A DNA stretch of 64,000 nucleotides from Pseudophaeobacter flagellatus (GCF_021228235.1 NZ_JAJQRG010000010.1:1-64000), one strand, 5' to 3'; positions 1 through 9,946 are shown, counted from the stretch's first letter. Made by a program: numbers and translations. Notes: generated from the letters alone by a model not told the origin.

Positions 1-136
1 ATGCGTGCAGCGATGACATCAGGTCATCAGTCAGACTGCGAAGAGAAGCGTGACCCGGATGAGTGACAATGGCCCATGAAAAAAGGAAAACGAGCTTGAC
101 CCAAACACCCAATTAGAGAAGCCTGCCGCTGAACAG

Positions 137-166
137 AAAAAGGCCGGGGAAGATCCCGGCCTTTCC
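137..166 (-). terminator. Rho-independent terminator of degP
   Basis: An inverted repeat (AAAGGCCGGG at 139-148 and its complement at 155-164) reads on the minus strand as a GC-rich hairpin followed by a T run. It lies about 40 bases past the degP stop codon, so it most likely ends that transcript. Confidence 0.8.
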
Positions 167-204
167 TGATAAAGCGCGGCTCTGGCGAGCAGGGCTTATT
201 AGTC

Positions 205-1737
205 TTACTGCAGGTTCAGCGCGACAAAGCGCGGCTCGCCATTGCGGCGCACCAAGAGCAACAGAGACTTGCGACCAGCCTCTTCCGCTTCAGAGATCCG
301 GGCCTCAAGCGCGCTGATCGATGCCACCTTTTGCTGGCCTGCCTCGGTGATCACATCACCTCCGCGCAGGCCCTTTTCCCAGGCTTCAGAGGCTTCGTTC
401 ACTGAAAGAATGATCAGCCCATCGATATCCGCCGAAAGGTTCAGTTCGTTGCGCATCTTGTCGGTCAGAACACCGATCGACAGCCCGAGCAGCTCTTTCT
501 CGGTCACATCCGGATCAGCCCCATCATCATCTGAATCGCCAGACTGGCGCTCTGCATCTTCACGGCGGCCAAGGGTCACCTTCAGGGTTTCGGTCTTGCC
601 TTCCCGGTAGACAACCACGCGGACCGTTTTGCCCACTTCGGTGTTGCCGACCGTGCGCACCAGGCTGCGGGTATCTGCCACTTCGGTCCCATCAAAGCTG
701 AGGATCACATCCCCGGCCAGCAGGCCTGCCTCCTTCGAGGGGCCCTCTGGAACATCAGTGATCAGTGCACCCTTGGCAGTGTCCAGCCCCATGGCTTCGG
801 CCACATCGGTATCGACATCCTGGATCCGTACGCCCAACCAGCCACGGCGGGTTTCCCCGAATTCTTTCAGTTGCTCCACCACCTTGCTGACCACATTAGA
901 GGCCATCGAAAAGCCAATCCCGATAGAACCACCATTGGGAGAGAGGATTGCGGTGTTCACACCGACCACATTGCCATCCATATTGAACAACGGTCCGCCC
1001 GAGTTGCCCCGGTTAATCGCCGCATCGGTCTGGATGTAGTCATCATAGGACCCAGATAATTCACGATTGCGCGCAGATACGATCCCGGCCGAAAGCGAAA
1101 ACCCCTGCCCCAGCGGATTGCCCATGGCCACCACCCAGTCGCCGACGCGGGCAGTATCGCTGTCGCCAAAGGTGACAAATTTCAAGGGCGCCGGAGCCTC
1201 TACCTTGAGCAAGGCAATATCGGTGTTTGGATCCGTGCCGATCACCTTGGCGGGCAAGAGTTTCCTGGGCTGGCCATCACCAGGGAAGAACTCGATCTCG
1301 ATCTCATCGGCATCTGCGATCACGTGGTTATTGGTGACGATATAGCCATCTTCAGAAATCACAAACCCCGACCCAAGGGCCGAAGAGCGTTGCGGGCGGT
1401 TGCCATTGTCGCCGCCGTTGCGGTCCTGGAACTCACGGAAGAAATCTTCAAAAGGTGATCCTTCTGGCACAATGCCCTGGGGGCCAGTCCGCCCTTCGAT
1501 CACAGTGGTTGTGGTGATGTTCACCACCGCCGGGCTGACTTTATCGGCCAGCGGAGCCAAGCTTTCGGGCCGGGCCTGTGCGGTGAGCACCTGCATCAGG
1601 ACCATCACTAGGCTGACACCAGCCAGCCACAGCATCCGCCACATTGTGGCCTGTCCGTTTTGTTCTTTTGAAACTGCAATCGCCTGAGGCTGCACGAAGC
1701 TACTCCTTGTCATCACCATTCCTGTTTTTGCCATCAT
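205..1737 (-). CDS. Do family serine endoprotease (DegP/DegQ type)
   Basis: Periplasmic ATP-independent protease that degrades or holds misfolded envelope proteins. From the chosen start the protein is 510 residues. A hydrophobic segment at about 32-55 precedes the mature part and should act as signal or anchor. The trypsin-like domain has the triad His138 (NNHV), Asp173 (NTDIAL) and Ser246 (RGNSGGPL). Two PDZ domains follow, the first with GWLGV and the second ending near the C-terminus. The start at 1737 has GGAAAGG just upstream; a shorter start at 1644, right before the hydrophobic segment, is possible. It lies 514 bases downstream of hflC on the same strand, behind hflC's own terminator. 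The stretch before the signal is longer than usual for DegP. Confidence 0.95.
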   Translation of the reverse strand: MMAKTGMVMTRSSFVQPQAIAVSKEQNGQATMWRMLWLAGVSLVMVLMQVLTAQARPESLAPLADKVSPAVVNITTTTVIEGRTGPQGIVPEGSPFEDFFREFQDRNGGDNGNRPQRSSALGSGFVISEDGYIVTNNHVIADADEIEIEFFPGDGQPRKLLPAKVIGTDPNTDIALLKVEAPAPLKFVTFGDSDTARVGDWVVAMGNPLGQGFSLSAGIVSARNRELSGSYDDYIQTDAAINRGNSGGPLFNMDGNVVGVNTAILSPNGGSIGIGFSMASNVVSKVVEQLKEFGETRRGWLGVRIQDVDTDVAEAMGLDTAKGALITDVPEGPSKEAGLLAGDVILSFDGTEVADTRSLVRTVGNTEVGKTVRVVVYREGKTETLKVTLGRREDAERQSGDSDDDGADPDVTEKELLGLSIGVLTDKMRNELNLSADIDGLIILSVNEASEAWEKGLRGGDVITEAGQQKVASISALEARISEAEEAGRKSLLLLVRRNGEPRFVALNLQ

Positions 1738-2251
1738 CTTGCCTTTCCCACAGAACCGGGTCTGCAAACTCTGTCAAAGCCGCTGCCATTGGCCTAACGC
1801 CCGCCCGCCTTGCTTTGCAAACTATCCTTCTTGGGGGGTTACATAGATCCTATAGTACTACGCTCTCAATGTAGGGGGAGTTTTTCCAATCGCAACACCT
1901 GGCCGGGCCGTTCAAGTCGTTGTGAAATGCCGCAGAGTCAAACGCCGCCCCTGAAAATACTGGTAAAACACAGCTGGCGAGTTTCACAGTGACGAAATCC
2001 AGCAGGCAACATCCCGCTTGAAACATTAAACCGTCCAACGCCCCTACCCTCTAACCCCTTCAAATCTCCCTCTCTCTGGCAGTCTTAGCATCCTTCTAGC
2101 CGATATCAGGCGTCGAAAACAAAGAAGGAAAATAATGCATTAAAAGTAGAACCCTCGATCATGCGCCCTCGCTCATTTCCAAAGCGCAAAGCAAAAGGGG
2201 CCAACCCGCAGGTCAGCCCCTTGATGATCTCCGCCTCTTCAGGCCAGAGGT
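1738..2251. other. Intergenic region between hflC and degP, no gene seen
   Basis: This 514-base gap is less GC-rich than its flanks. It holds the hflC terminator at its right side and, presumably, the degP promoter near 1,800-1,900 on the minus strand. A 62-codon minus-strand frame at 1850-2038 has no convincing start signal or protein-like composition, so I do not call it. Confidence 0.6.
2190..2223 (-). terminator. Terminator of the hflK-hflC transcript
   Basis: AAGGGGC at 2195-2201 pairs with GCCCCTT at 2215-2222. Read on the minus strand the hairpin ends in a short T run. It is about 30 bases after hflC and separates it from degP. Confidence 0.7.
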
Positions 2252-3136
2252 CTACTCAGATGTGGCGGTGCCATGCGAAGATTTCAGATAGCTGAAAAAT
2301 TCGGAATCCGGCGACAGTACCAGGGAAGAGTTTTCCCCTTTCAGCGCCCCTTCATAGGCATTCAGACTACGGTAGAATTCAAAGAATTCCGGGTCGCGGC
2401 CATAGGCATCGGCAAAGATGGCGTTGCGTTCCGCATCGGCTTCACCGCGGATCACCTCGGCTTCGCGCTCTGCATCGGAAACCAGCTCAACCTCGGTCCG
2501 GTCAGCGAGAGCACGCACACGTTGCGCGGCCTCGTCACCACGGGCGATTTCATCGGCGGCTTCGCGCTCCCGTTCCGCCCGCATCCGCGAGAAGGTGGCT
2601 TCCAGGTTGGCCTGCGGCAGATCGGTACGTTTCAGGCGCACGTCAATGACCTCAAGCCCAAAGCCTTCGGCCTCGGTGATGGCACCATTGCGGATCCGCA
2701 GCATCAGGGCCGCCCGGTCCGATGACAGAATGTCATTGGAGCTGACAGAACCCAGGACCTCGCGGGTTTGGGCCCGCATGATCTTGTCCAGACGCGATTC
2801 AGCACCGCTAACCCCGACAGCACCAACCGCTTCGCGGAATTGTTTAACGTCAACAATCCGATAACGGGCAAAGGCATCGACCACCAGGCGCCGGTCATCC
2901 AGCGGCGTGACTTCCAGCGGGCCAACCTCAATACTGAGAATCCTGTCATCATAGGTGACGACCTCGTCGATCAGCGGCACCTTGAATGCAAGACCGGGGT
3001 CTTCTTTCACGGCAACCACCCGGCCAAAGCGAAGCACCAGGGCTTTTTCACGCTCGTCCACGATGAAAATCGAAGACAGCATCCCCACCACGGCCAACAC
3101 CAGAATAGGGAGAAGGAAAGTTGTCTTGTTCATCAT
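2252..3136 (-). CDS. hflC: HflC, membrane protease modulator
   Basis: With HflK it forms the large inner-membrane SPFH complex that surrounds and regulates the FtsH protease. The 294-residue protein has one N-terminal membrane segment (about residues 7-28), then the band-7 domain starting at VDEREKALVLRFG. A charged coiled-coil rich in Arg, Glu and Ala (about 175-235) follows. Its ATG overlaps the hflK stop in an ATGA arrangement, with GGGAG just upstream, which indicates translational coupling. A second ATG follows immediately, so the start could be one codon later. Length and order match the usual alphaproteobacterial hflKC pair. Confidence 0.97.
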   Translation of the reverse strand: MMNKTTFLLPILVLAVVGMLSSIFIVDEREKALVLRFGRVVAVKEDPGLAFKVPLIDEVVTYDDRILSIEVGPLEVTPLDDRRLVVDAFARYRIVDVKQFREAVGAVGVSGAESRLDKIMRAQTREVLGSVSSNDILSSDRAALMLRIRNGAITEAEGFGLEVIDVRLKRTDLPQANLEATFSRMRAEREREAADEIARGDEAAQRVRALADRTEVELVSDAEREAEVIRGEADAERNAIFADAYGRDPEFFEFYRSLNAYEGALKGENSSLVLSPDSEFFSYLKSSHGTATSE

Positions 3137-4311
3137 TTATCTCCCGTGCGGCGCAATTCATTGAGCGGCAGATAGGGCACGACACCCTGGCCACCTTCGC
3201 CAGTGGATTGATCAAGAATGATCTTGTCCACATTGCCAAGGACCCGCTCCATGGTTTCCAGATAGAGACGCTTGCGCGTGACCTCTGGCGCCTTTTGGTA
3301 TTCGGTCAGAACCGCCGAGAAACGACTTGCCTCACCCTGGGCCTCGTTTACCACGCGGGCGCGGTAGCCTTCGGCCTCTTCCAGGGTCTGGGCAGATTGC
3401 CCGCGTGCCGCCGCAAGTTTGCGGTTGGCATAGGCATCGGCCTGTTTCTCAAGCCGGTCACGTTCCTGGCCCGCAGACTGCACTTCGCGGAAGGCATCTT
3501 TCACCGGCTCTGGTGGATCGGCACCGTCAAAGTTGACCCGAACCACATTGACGCCACTGTCATAGCTGTCCAGCGTTGTTTGGATCAGCTCATCCAGACG
3601 GGTGGTGATCGCACCGCGATCCCGGTTCAGAATCGGCGCCAATTCCGATTGCGCGATGATTTCACGCATCGCAGATTCCGAGACCGCCTGAATGGTAGCC
3701 TTTGGATCGCGCAGGTTGAACAGGTACAAGGCCGGATCACTGATGTTCCAGACCACCTGGAAATCAACATCAATGATGTTTTCATCGCCAGTCAGCATCA
3801 GCCCGGCATCGCTGCCGCGTGAACCCGCGCCGATGTTTTCAGTCTGCTCCACCAGCACCGGAATCACCTCATAGGTGACCAGCGGCCAAGGGGCAAAGTT
3901 CAGACCCGGCGTGCCGGTATCCATATATTCCCCCAGAAACAGCTCGACCGAGCGCTCTTCGGTTTTGACCGAATAGAAGCTGGCCATACCCCAGAGCACT
4001 ACGCCGGCAATGGCGGCAATGCCGATAGTGCCCTTGGTAAACAGGGGGCCGCCGCCGCCGCCAGGGCCACGGCCGCCACCCTGACCAGAACCACCACGAC
4101 CGCCCATCAGGACGCGCAGCTGTTCTTGGCCCTTTTTGACCAACTCGTCGATTTCGGGGATCTGTGGGTCTTCGGGGCGCCGACCTCCGCCGCCCCCTTT
4201 ATTGCCACCAGAGTTGTTTCCGCTGCCATTGCCGCTGTTGTTGCCGCCCTGATTGCCTCCGCCACCAGAAGAGCCTCCGCCCCCCCAGGGGCCACCGCTA
4301 TTGCCCGCCAT
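3133..4311 (-). CDS. hflK: HflK, membrane protease modulator
   Basis: Partner of HflC in the FtsH-regulating complex. The 392-residue protein begins with a glycine- and asparagine-rich, low-complexity cytoplasmic region of about 80 residues. One membrane segment (about 113-131) follows, then the periplasmic SPFH/band-7 domain and an Ala/Glu/Arg coiled coil. The conserved VKTEERSVELFLG marks the start of the SPFH domain. AGGAG lies 6 bases before the ATG. The upstream gene gor ends 69 bases away on the same strand with no clear terminator between, so read-through from rpiA-gor is possible. Confidence 0.97.
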   Translation of the reverse strand: MAGNSGGPWGGGGSSGGGGNQGGNNSGNGSGNNSGGNKGGGGGRRPEDPQIPEIDELVKKGQEQLRVLMGGRGGSGQGGGRGPGGGGGPLFTKGTIGIAAIAGVVLWGMASFYSVKTEERSVELFLGEYMDTGTPGLNFAPWPLVTYEVIPVLVEQTENIGAGSRGSDAGLMLTGDENIIDVDFQVVWNISDPALYLFNLRDPKATIQAVSESAMREIIAQSELAPILNRDRGAITTRLDELIQTTLDSYDSGVNVVRVNFDGADPPEPVKDAFREVQSAGQERDRLEKQADAYANRKLAAARGQSAQTLEEAEGYRARVVNEAQGEASRFSAVLTEYQKAPEVTRKRLYLETMERVLGNVDKIILDQSTGEGGQGVVPYLPLNELRRTGDK

Positions 4312-4380
4312 CTGTCTCCTATCCCTTTTCTGCCGCTGTCTGCGGCATGTTCGTCAAATTTATGGTCTTGTCTTGTGATT

Positions 4381-5736
4381 TCAAGTCGTTCGGCTTGGTT
4401 GTTTCAGTGTTACCAATTCTTCGGACATGGTGGGGTGAACTGCAACCGTGCGATCAAAATCTTCCTTGGTTGCCCCCATTTTTACCGCAATCCCGGCCAG
4501 CTGGATCATTTCACCAGCGCCCGGCGCCACGATGTGGCAGCCCAAAACCCGCCGGTTTGCCTTGCTGACGATCAGCTTCATCAGAACCTTTTGCGCCCGC
4601 CCAGCAAAGCTTTGCTGCATGGGTTTGAAGCTGGCCGAATAAATCTCGACCGGTTCCTGCGCCGCCGCCTCTTCTTCGCTAAGCCCAACCGTGCCCATTT
4701 CCGGCTGGGTGAAAATCGCCGTGGGGATCAGATCGTGATCGGGGCTGGTGGGATTGCCTTTGAACACAGTTTCAACAAAGGCCATGCCTTCGCGAATTGC
4801 AACTGGCGTCAGATTGGCCCGATCGGTGACATCGCCAATGGCAAAAATCGAAGGCACGCCCGTTTGGCTGTACTGATCTACCAGGATTTCACCCTTTTTA
4901 CCACGCGCAACGCCCAGTGACTCAAGCCCGAGGTTGTCGGCATTGGGGTGCCGACCGGTGGCATACATCACCTTGTCAAACAGGTGCTCACGCCCCTTGG
5001 TATCGGTGACGCAGATCTTGTCGCCATCTTTGACCATCGAAACCACATTGGTTTCCAACTGTAAATCAACGCCGTTCTCGACCATACCCTCGGCCACGAC
5101 CGCGCGTGCCTCTTCGTCAAAACCGCGCAGAATCTGGGTGCCGCGATAGAACTGTGTGGTTTTCACCCCCAGCCCATTCATAATGCCGGCAAATTCCGAG
5201 GCGATATAGCCGCCGCCAACAATCAGGATTGTCTCGGGCAGGGTATCCAGATGGAACATCTCGTTCGAGGTGATCGCCAGGTCTGCTCCGGGGAAGTCAG
5301 GCACGCTGGGCCAGCCACCAGTCGCGATCAGAATGTGCTTGGCGGTCTTTTGGCTGCCATCGGCCAGGGCCACCGTATGGGCATCCACCAGGGTGGCGCG
5401 GGAATCATAGCTGGTTACGCCGCTGTTTTTCAGCAGGTTGCGATAGATCCCTTCCAGCCGGTCCAGCTCGGCGTGCAGTTTACCCTTGAAGGCATCCCAG
5501 TCAAAGGCACCGCCGGTAATATCCCAGCCATAGGCCTGGGCATCCCCCACCATGGCAGAATACTCACTGGCAAAGACCATCAGCTTTTTGGGCACACAGC
5601 CGCGAATAACGCAGGTGCCGCCATAGCGGTCTTCCTCGGCGAGGGCGACCTTGGCACCTTCCGCTGCGGCCACCCGCGCAGCCCGCACGCCGCCGGAACC
5701 GCCGCCAATTACAAAAAGATCGTAGTCGAAGCTCAT
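4381..5736 (-). CDS. gor: Glutathione-disulfide reductase
   Basis: NADPH-dependent flavoenzyme that reduces oxidised glutathione in the cytoplasm. The 451-residue protein shows the FAD Rossmann motif GGGSGG (11-16) and the redox-active pair Cys42 and Cys47 in GGTCVIRGCVPKK. A second nucleotide-binding motif, VGGGYIASEFAG, sits near 165-180. The C-terminal dimer domain carries the catalytic HPTMSEE, with His at about 434. The CVIRGCVPKKL form favours glutathione reductase over dihydrolipoamide dehydrogenase. It starts 14 bases after rpiA, so the two are probably co-transcribed. Confidence 0.95.
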   Translation of the reverse strand: MSFDYDLFVIGGGSGGVRAARVAAAEGAKVALAEEDRYGGTCVIRGCVPKKLMVFASEYSAMVGDAQAYGWDITGGAFDWDAFKGKLHAELDRLEGIYRNLLKNSGVTSYDSRATLVDAHTVALADGSQKTAKHILIATGGWPSVPDFPGADLAITSNEMFHLDTLPETILIVGGGYIASEFAGIMNGLGVKTTQFYRGTQILRGFDEEARAVVAEGMVENGVDLQLETNVVSMVKDGDKICVTDTKGREHLFDKVMYATGRHPNADNLGLESLGVARGKKGEILVDQYSQTGVPSIFAIGDVTDRANLTPVAIREGMAFVETVFKGNPTSPDHDLIPTAIFTQPEMGTVGLSEEEAAAQEPVEIYSASFKPMQQSFAGRAQKVLMKLIVSKANRRVLGCHIVAPGAGEMIQLAGIAVKMGATKEDFDRTVAVHPTMSEELVTLKQPSRTT

Positions 5737-5750
5737 TCTAATTTTGCCTT

Positions 5751-6539
5751 TCAGTCGGAGAGATCGGAAAACAGATTGTCGGTTTCGACAAAATCCAGTT
5801 TTTCCCGCTCTACGGTGCCCTCATTGATATCACGCAGTTCCACGTTGCCATCGCCGTATCCGATAATGACGGTGTCACAGATATCTATAAACAGGCCATT
5901 TTCAACCACTCCGGGGACTTGGTTCAACACCAGGGCCAACTGGCGGGCATTGCCAATCCGGTTCAGGTGCAGATCCAGAATATAGTTGCCTTCATCGGTG
6001 ACAAAGGCCCGATCCCCGTGCATCCGCAGGCTGGCAGAACGCCCAAGAACATCCATGGAAACAAGGGTATCCTCGATCAGGGCATGGCTGGTCTGCCAGC
6101 CAAAGGGGACGACCTCTACCGGCAAGGCAAAGGCACCGAGGTTTTCCACCTCTTTGCCCGCATCCGCGATCACCACCATTTGATCAGAGGCGGTAGCAAC
6201 GATCTTTTCCTGCAACAGGGCCCCGCCGCCGCCTTTGATCAGGTTCAGATCGCTGTCAAACTCATCGGCGCCATCAATCGTCAGGTCCAGCCATTTTGCC
6301 TCATCCAGCGAGGTAACAGCGATGCCGACCTCGCGCGCCAGATCAGCCGTGCGGGTCGAGGTTGGCACTGCGGTGAACCGCAGCCCCTCTTCGCGCACCA
6401 TCTCGCCAAGGCAGCGCACCAGCCAGGCGGCAGTGGATCCGGTTCCCAAACCAACCCGCATGCCCGGCTCGACCAAGCTCGCCGCGCGTTTGGCGGCGAC
6501 AAATTTGGCCCTGTCAATGGGGGACAGTTCTCCGGTCAT
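5751..6539 (-). CDS. rpiA: Ribose-5-phosphate isomerase A
   Basis: Interconverts ribose 5-phosphate and ribulose 5-phosphate in the non-oxidative pentose phosphate pathway. The 262-residue protein has the phosphate-binding GLGTGSTA near the N-terminus, the active-site DGADE and the KGGGGALLQEK loop, all diagnostic of RpiA. The ATG at 6539 has GGAG about 9 bases upstream; the frame stays open further upstream but lacks a comparable start signal. It is the first gene of the likely rpiA-gor unit. Confidence 0.95.
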   Translation of the reverse strand: MTGELSPIDRAKFVAAKRAASLVEPGMRVGLGTGSTAAWLVRCLGEMVREEGLRFTAVPTSTRTADLAREVGIAVTSLDEAKWLDLTIDGADEFDSDLNLIKGGGGALLQEKIVATASDQMVVIADAGKEVENLGAFALPVEVVPFGWQTSHALIEDTLVSMDVLGRSASLRMHGDRAFVTDEGNYILDLHLNRIGNARQLALVLNQVPGVVENGLFIDICDTVIIGYGDGNVELRDINEGTVEREKLDFVETDNLFSDLSD

Positions 6540-6766
6540 GGTGCTGACTCCGTGATTGGCGTTTGCTTGCTTATAAGCAAAGCCCCCGGCAAGCGCGAGC
6601 AGCAATTACCCCGCCGCGGACCATGCCCCCCCAGGGTGCGCCCCGATACCGCGCCGACTGCGCCTGGGCGGGCCCAGGTGGGCCTCTGTCGCAAAAAGGC
6701 GGGTTTCCGATTGGAAACGCCGGAAACGGGCGCTATTTGCCGCAGTACGCCCCGTACAACGACCCT

Positions 6767-7474
6767 ATGATGCACAGCTACCGCCTTCACTATGCCCCTG
6801 ACAACGCCTCGCTGGTGATCCGCCTGGTGCTGGAAGAGCTTGGCCAGCCCTATGAGACCTGCCTGGTGGACCGCCGCGCCCGGGCGCAGCACAGTAGCGC
6901 CTATCGCAGCCTTAACCCCAACGGGTTGATTCCCGTATTGGAAACGCCGCAGGGGGCGATCTTTGAAACCGCCGCCATTCTGCTCTGGCTGGCTGATCGG
7001 CATCAGCAGCTGGCACCATTGCACGGCAGCCCAGAGCGGGCTGCATTCTTGAAGTGGCTATTTTTTGCCTCCAACACGTTGCATGCAGATCTGCGGATTT
7101 CGTTCTATCCCGACATCTACATTGGTCCCGACCCAAGCGATCAGGCGGTGTTGCGCCGCCGCATGCAGTCTCGGCTTATGGTGCATCTGGGGCATCTGGA
7201 TGCCCTGGCCAGCCATGCCCCATCCTGGCTGGGGGCTGAACAGCCCTCGGTGCTGGATTATTATCTTGCGGCGATGATGCGCTGGATGGCGCTTTATCCT
7301 GCCAAGAGTGATCTGAGCTGGTACCAGCTGGAACACTACCCGCATCTGCACCGTATGCTGACAGGGCTGGAAAACCGCCCAGCCACTCATGCGGCCCAAA
7401 CCGCCGAGGGTCTGGGGCCTGCGCCCTTTACCCAGCCCCACCCTGCAATTCCCCCAGAAGGATCAGCCACCTGA
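6767..7474 (+). CDS. Glutathione S-transferase family protein
   Basis: A cytosolic GST-like protein of about 235 residues. The N-terminal thioredoxin-like half contains the cis-proline segment GLIPVLE and the glutathione-binding FETAAIL. The C-terminal half is all-helical with LDYYLAAMMRW. The start is one of two adjacent ATGs (6767 or 6770); the frame is open upstream but that stretch does not look like protein. The stop overlaps the next ATG (TGATG), so it is coupled to the serine dehydratase gene. Its substrate is unknown. Confidence 0.85.
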   Translation: MMHSYRLHYAPDNASLVIRLVLEELGQPYETCLVDRRARAQHSSAYRSLNPNGLIPVLETPQGAIFETAAILLWLADRHQQLAPLHGSPERAAFLKWLFFASNTLHADLRISFYPDIYIGPDPSDQAVLRRRMQSRLMVHLGHLDALASHAPSWLGAEQPSVLDYYLAAMMRWMALYPAKSDLSWYQLEHYPHLHRMLTGLENRPATHAAQTAEGLGPAPFTQPHPAIPPEGSAT

Positions 7475-8847
7475 TGTTCCTCTCCGTTTTTGAAATGTTC
7501 AAAGTGGGCATTGGCCCCTCCTCCTCGCATACCATGGGTCCGATGGTCGCCGCCGCACGGTTCCTTGACATGATGCGCGCCTCGCCCTTCGAATTTCACG
7601 GGCTGCGCGCCTCGCTGCATGGCTCTCTCGCCTTTACCGGAGTGGGCCATGCCACCGACCGCGCTACCATTCTGGGGCTGGGCGGCTTTGTGCCCGACAC
7701 CTATGATGACGAAAAGGCCGAGGCCTTTCTGGCAGAGCTGACCAAGACCCACAAAATGCAGCCCGAGGGGCTGCCTGTGCTGCATTTTGACCCCAAGGCC
7801 GATATGCTTTTTGACTATGATCACGCCCTTGAAGGCCATGCCAATGGCATGATCCTGATGGCGACTGATGCCCAGGGCGATGTCATCCTGCGGCAGGTGT
7901 TTTATTCCATCGGCGGCGGCTTTGTCGTTACTGAAGAAGAACTGGCCCAGGGCAAGGACACCGACGAGGGCGACCCGGTTCCCTTCCCGTTCAAATCCGC
8001 CAATGAAATGCTGGCCATGGCCAAATCCAGCGGCAAGTCGATCGCGCAGATGAAGCGAGCCAATGAAGTGGCCCGTGGTTGCCCGGAAAGCCTGTCCAAA
8101 GGCACCGCACGGATCTGGCAGGTGATGAACGACTGCATCAATCGCGGGCTTGAGCGCGAAGGCATCCTGCCCGGCGGTCTGTTTGTGCGCCGCCGCGCCA
8201 AGGGCATCCATGATAGCCTGCTGGCGGAACGCGGCATGAACCAGAGCCCGCCCCATACCATCAACGACTGGATGAGCGTTTATGCAATGGCGGTGAACGA
8301 GGAAAACGCCGCCGGCGGTCAGGTTGTCACCGCGCCCACCAATGGTGCCGCCGGCACCCTGCCTGCGGTGATCCGCTACTATCTCGATCATGTGCCCGGG
8401 GCGTCAGAATCGCATGTGGAGGATTTCCTGCTGACCGCCGCCGCCATTGCCGGGTTGGTCAAATTCAATGCCTCTATCTCTGGTGCCGAAGCTGGTTGCC
8501 AGGCCGAGGTTGGCTCTGCTGCGGCGATGTCGGCCGCTGGCCTCTGCGCGGTCATGGGCGGCACGCCCGAACAGGTGGAAAACGCCGCAGAAATCGCGCT
8601 GGAGCACCACCTTGGTATGACCTGCGATCCGGTCAAGGGCCTGGTGCAGGTCCCCTGCATCGAGCGCAACGGGCTGGCAGCGATCAAGGCTGTCTCTGCC
8701 GCCTCGCTGGCGCTGCGCGGCGACGGTCAGCATTTTGTGCCGCTGGATGCCTGTATCGAAACCATGCGCCAGACCGGGGCAGATATGCACGAAAAGTACA
8801 AAGAGACCTCGCTTGGCGGCCTGGCGGTGAATGTGCCCAATTGCTAA
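7474..8847 (+). CDS. sdaA: L-serine ammonia-lyase (single-chain, iron-sulfur)
   Basis: Deaminates L-serine to pyruvate and ammonia using a [4Fe-4S] cluster. The 457-residue single chain starts with the family hallmark FKVGIGPSSSHTMGP. The later part holds the cluster cysteines in SGAEAGCQAEVGSA, MTCDPVKG and VQVPCIERNG. Both the beta and alpha domains of split-gene enzymes are present in one chain, as in E. coli SdaA. It is translationally coupled to the upstream GST. Confidence 0.95.
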   Translation: MFLSVFEMFKVGIGPSSSHTMGPMVAAARFLDMMRASPFEFHGLRASLHGSLAFTGVGHATDRATILGLGGFVPDTYDDEKAEAFLAELTKTHKMQPEGLPVLHFDPKADMLFDYDHALEGHANGMILMATDAQGDVILRQVFYSIGGGFVVTEEELAQGKDTDEGDPVPFPFKSANEMLAMAKSSGKSIAQMKRANEVARGCPESLSKGTARIWQVMNDCINRGLEREGILPGGLFVRRRAKGIHDSLLAERGMNQSPPHTINDWMSVYAMAVNEENAAGGQVVTAPTNGAAGTLPAVIRYYLDHVPGASESHVEDFLLTAAAIAGLVKFNASISGAEAGCQAEVGSAAAMSAAGLCAVMGGTPEQVENAAEIALEHHLGMTCDPVKGLVQVPCIERNGLAAIKAVSAASLALRGDGQHFVPLDACIETMRQTGADMHEKYKETSLGGLAVNVPNC

Positions 8848-8917
8848 TTGGGGTGTGGCGCCAGTTCAAAGGCAACCTCAGCTTGCACCTTTCTACTGCC
8901 GCGCCTAGCGTGGCGCC

Positions 8918-9946
8918 ATGACACAAGACACCACCCAGGATCGCCCCCTGCTTGGCATCGCCCTGATGTTGGGCTTTTGCCTGCTTATCCCGCTTGGCGA
9001 TGCAATTGCCAAACTGCTGTCCCATCGGGTGCCGGTGGGACAGATCGTCTTTGTGCGCTTTGTCGCCCAGGCGCTGATCCTGCTGCCCCTATCGCTGCTG
9101 CTGCGGCAATCGCTGCGCATCCCCCGCGCGGTGCTGCCACAGGTGGTGCTGCGCACCCTGTTGCAGATGGCTGGGATCACCGCCATGTTCAACGCCCTGC
9201 GCTATTTGCCGCTGGCCGATGCGGTGGCAATTGCCTTTGTCATGCCCTTTATCATGCTGCTGTTGGGCAAATATGTACTGGGCGAAGAGGTTGGCTATCG
9301 CCGTCTGGCCGCCTGCGTGGTTGGCTTTATCGGCACGCTCTTGGTGATCCAGCCCAGCTTTGCGGTGGTTGGGGCAAATGCGCTGTGGCCGCTGGCGGTG
9401 GCCGTAATCTTTGCCCTGTTCATGCTGGTCACCCGCCGCATCGCCAAGGACACCGCCCCGATCCCGCTACAGGCGATGTCCGGTGTGATTGCAGCAGGGC
9501 TGATGCTGCCGCTATTCTGGCTGGGCCAGAGCTGGAACATCGCCAGCCTGAGCCCCACCCTGCCCGACCAGGACAGCTGGACCCTGCTGGCGCTGGCCGG
9601 CGGGTTTGGCACCGCAGCACATCTGATGATGACCTGGAGCCTGCGCTACGCGCCTGCCGCAACCCTCGCCTCGATGCAGTATCTGGAAATTCCCATCGCC
9701 ACCCTGGTCGGCTGGCTGATCTTCAACGAGCTGCCCAACAGCCTGGCCAGCCTCGGGATTGCGCTGACTGTCGCAGCGGGGCTTTATGCAATCCTGCGCG
9801 AACACCACAGCCTTCGGCAGCAGGCTGCGCAACACGCGCAGCAAGAGGCAATGCTGGCCGCCGCAACAGGCACCAGCCTGCCTCCTGCACCGCTGACCAC
9901 CACAGAGGTACCTACCCCTGCGGAACCGCCAAAAGAGCCTGCATGA
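8918..9946 (+). CDS. DMT family (EamA) transporter
   Basis: A probable inner-membrane exporter of 342 residues with about ten hydrophobic segments arranged as two EamA repeats. The last 45 residues form a hydrophilic tail rich in Gln, Ala, Thr and Pro, which is longer than usual for the family. The substrate cannot be read from the sequence. Its 3' end overlaps the convergent thiamine pyrophosphokinase gene by 35 bases. Confidence 0.85.
   Translation: MTQDTTQDRPLLGIALMLGFCLLIPLGDAIAKLLSHRVPVGQIVFVRFVAQALILLPLSLLLRQSLRIPRAVLPQVVLRTLLQMAGITAMFNALRYLPLADAVAIAFVMPFIMLLLGKYVLGEEVGYRRLAACVVGFIGTLLVIQPSFAVVGANALWPLAVAVIFALFMLVTRRIAKDTAPIPLQAMSGVIAAGLMLPLFWLGQSWNIASLSPTLPDQDSWTLLALAGGFGTAAHLMMTWSLRYAPAATLASMQYLEIPIATLVGWLIFNELPNSLASLGIALTVAAGLYAILREHHSLRQQAAQHAQQEAMLAAATGTSLPPAPLTTTEVPTPAEPPKEPA

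Noticed and set aside
1-66. 3' end of a plus-strand gene entering from the left edge
   Set aside because: One frame is open from base 1 to a TGA at 64-66, but 21 codons are too few to judge and nothing in them is recognisable.
1850-2038. 62-codon minus-strand frame between hflC and degP
   Set aside because: No start signal and composition unlike a protein; it lies where the degP promoter is expected.
6607-6766. A small RNA such as 4.5S RNA between rpiA and the GST gene
   Set aside because: The GC-rich inverted segments suggested it, but the conserved GGAAGG-AGCAG core is missing on both strands.
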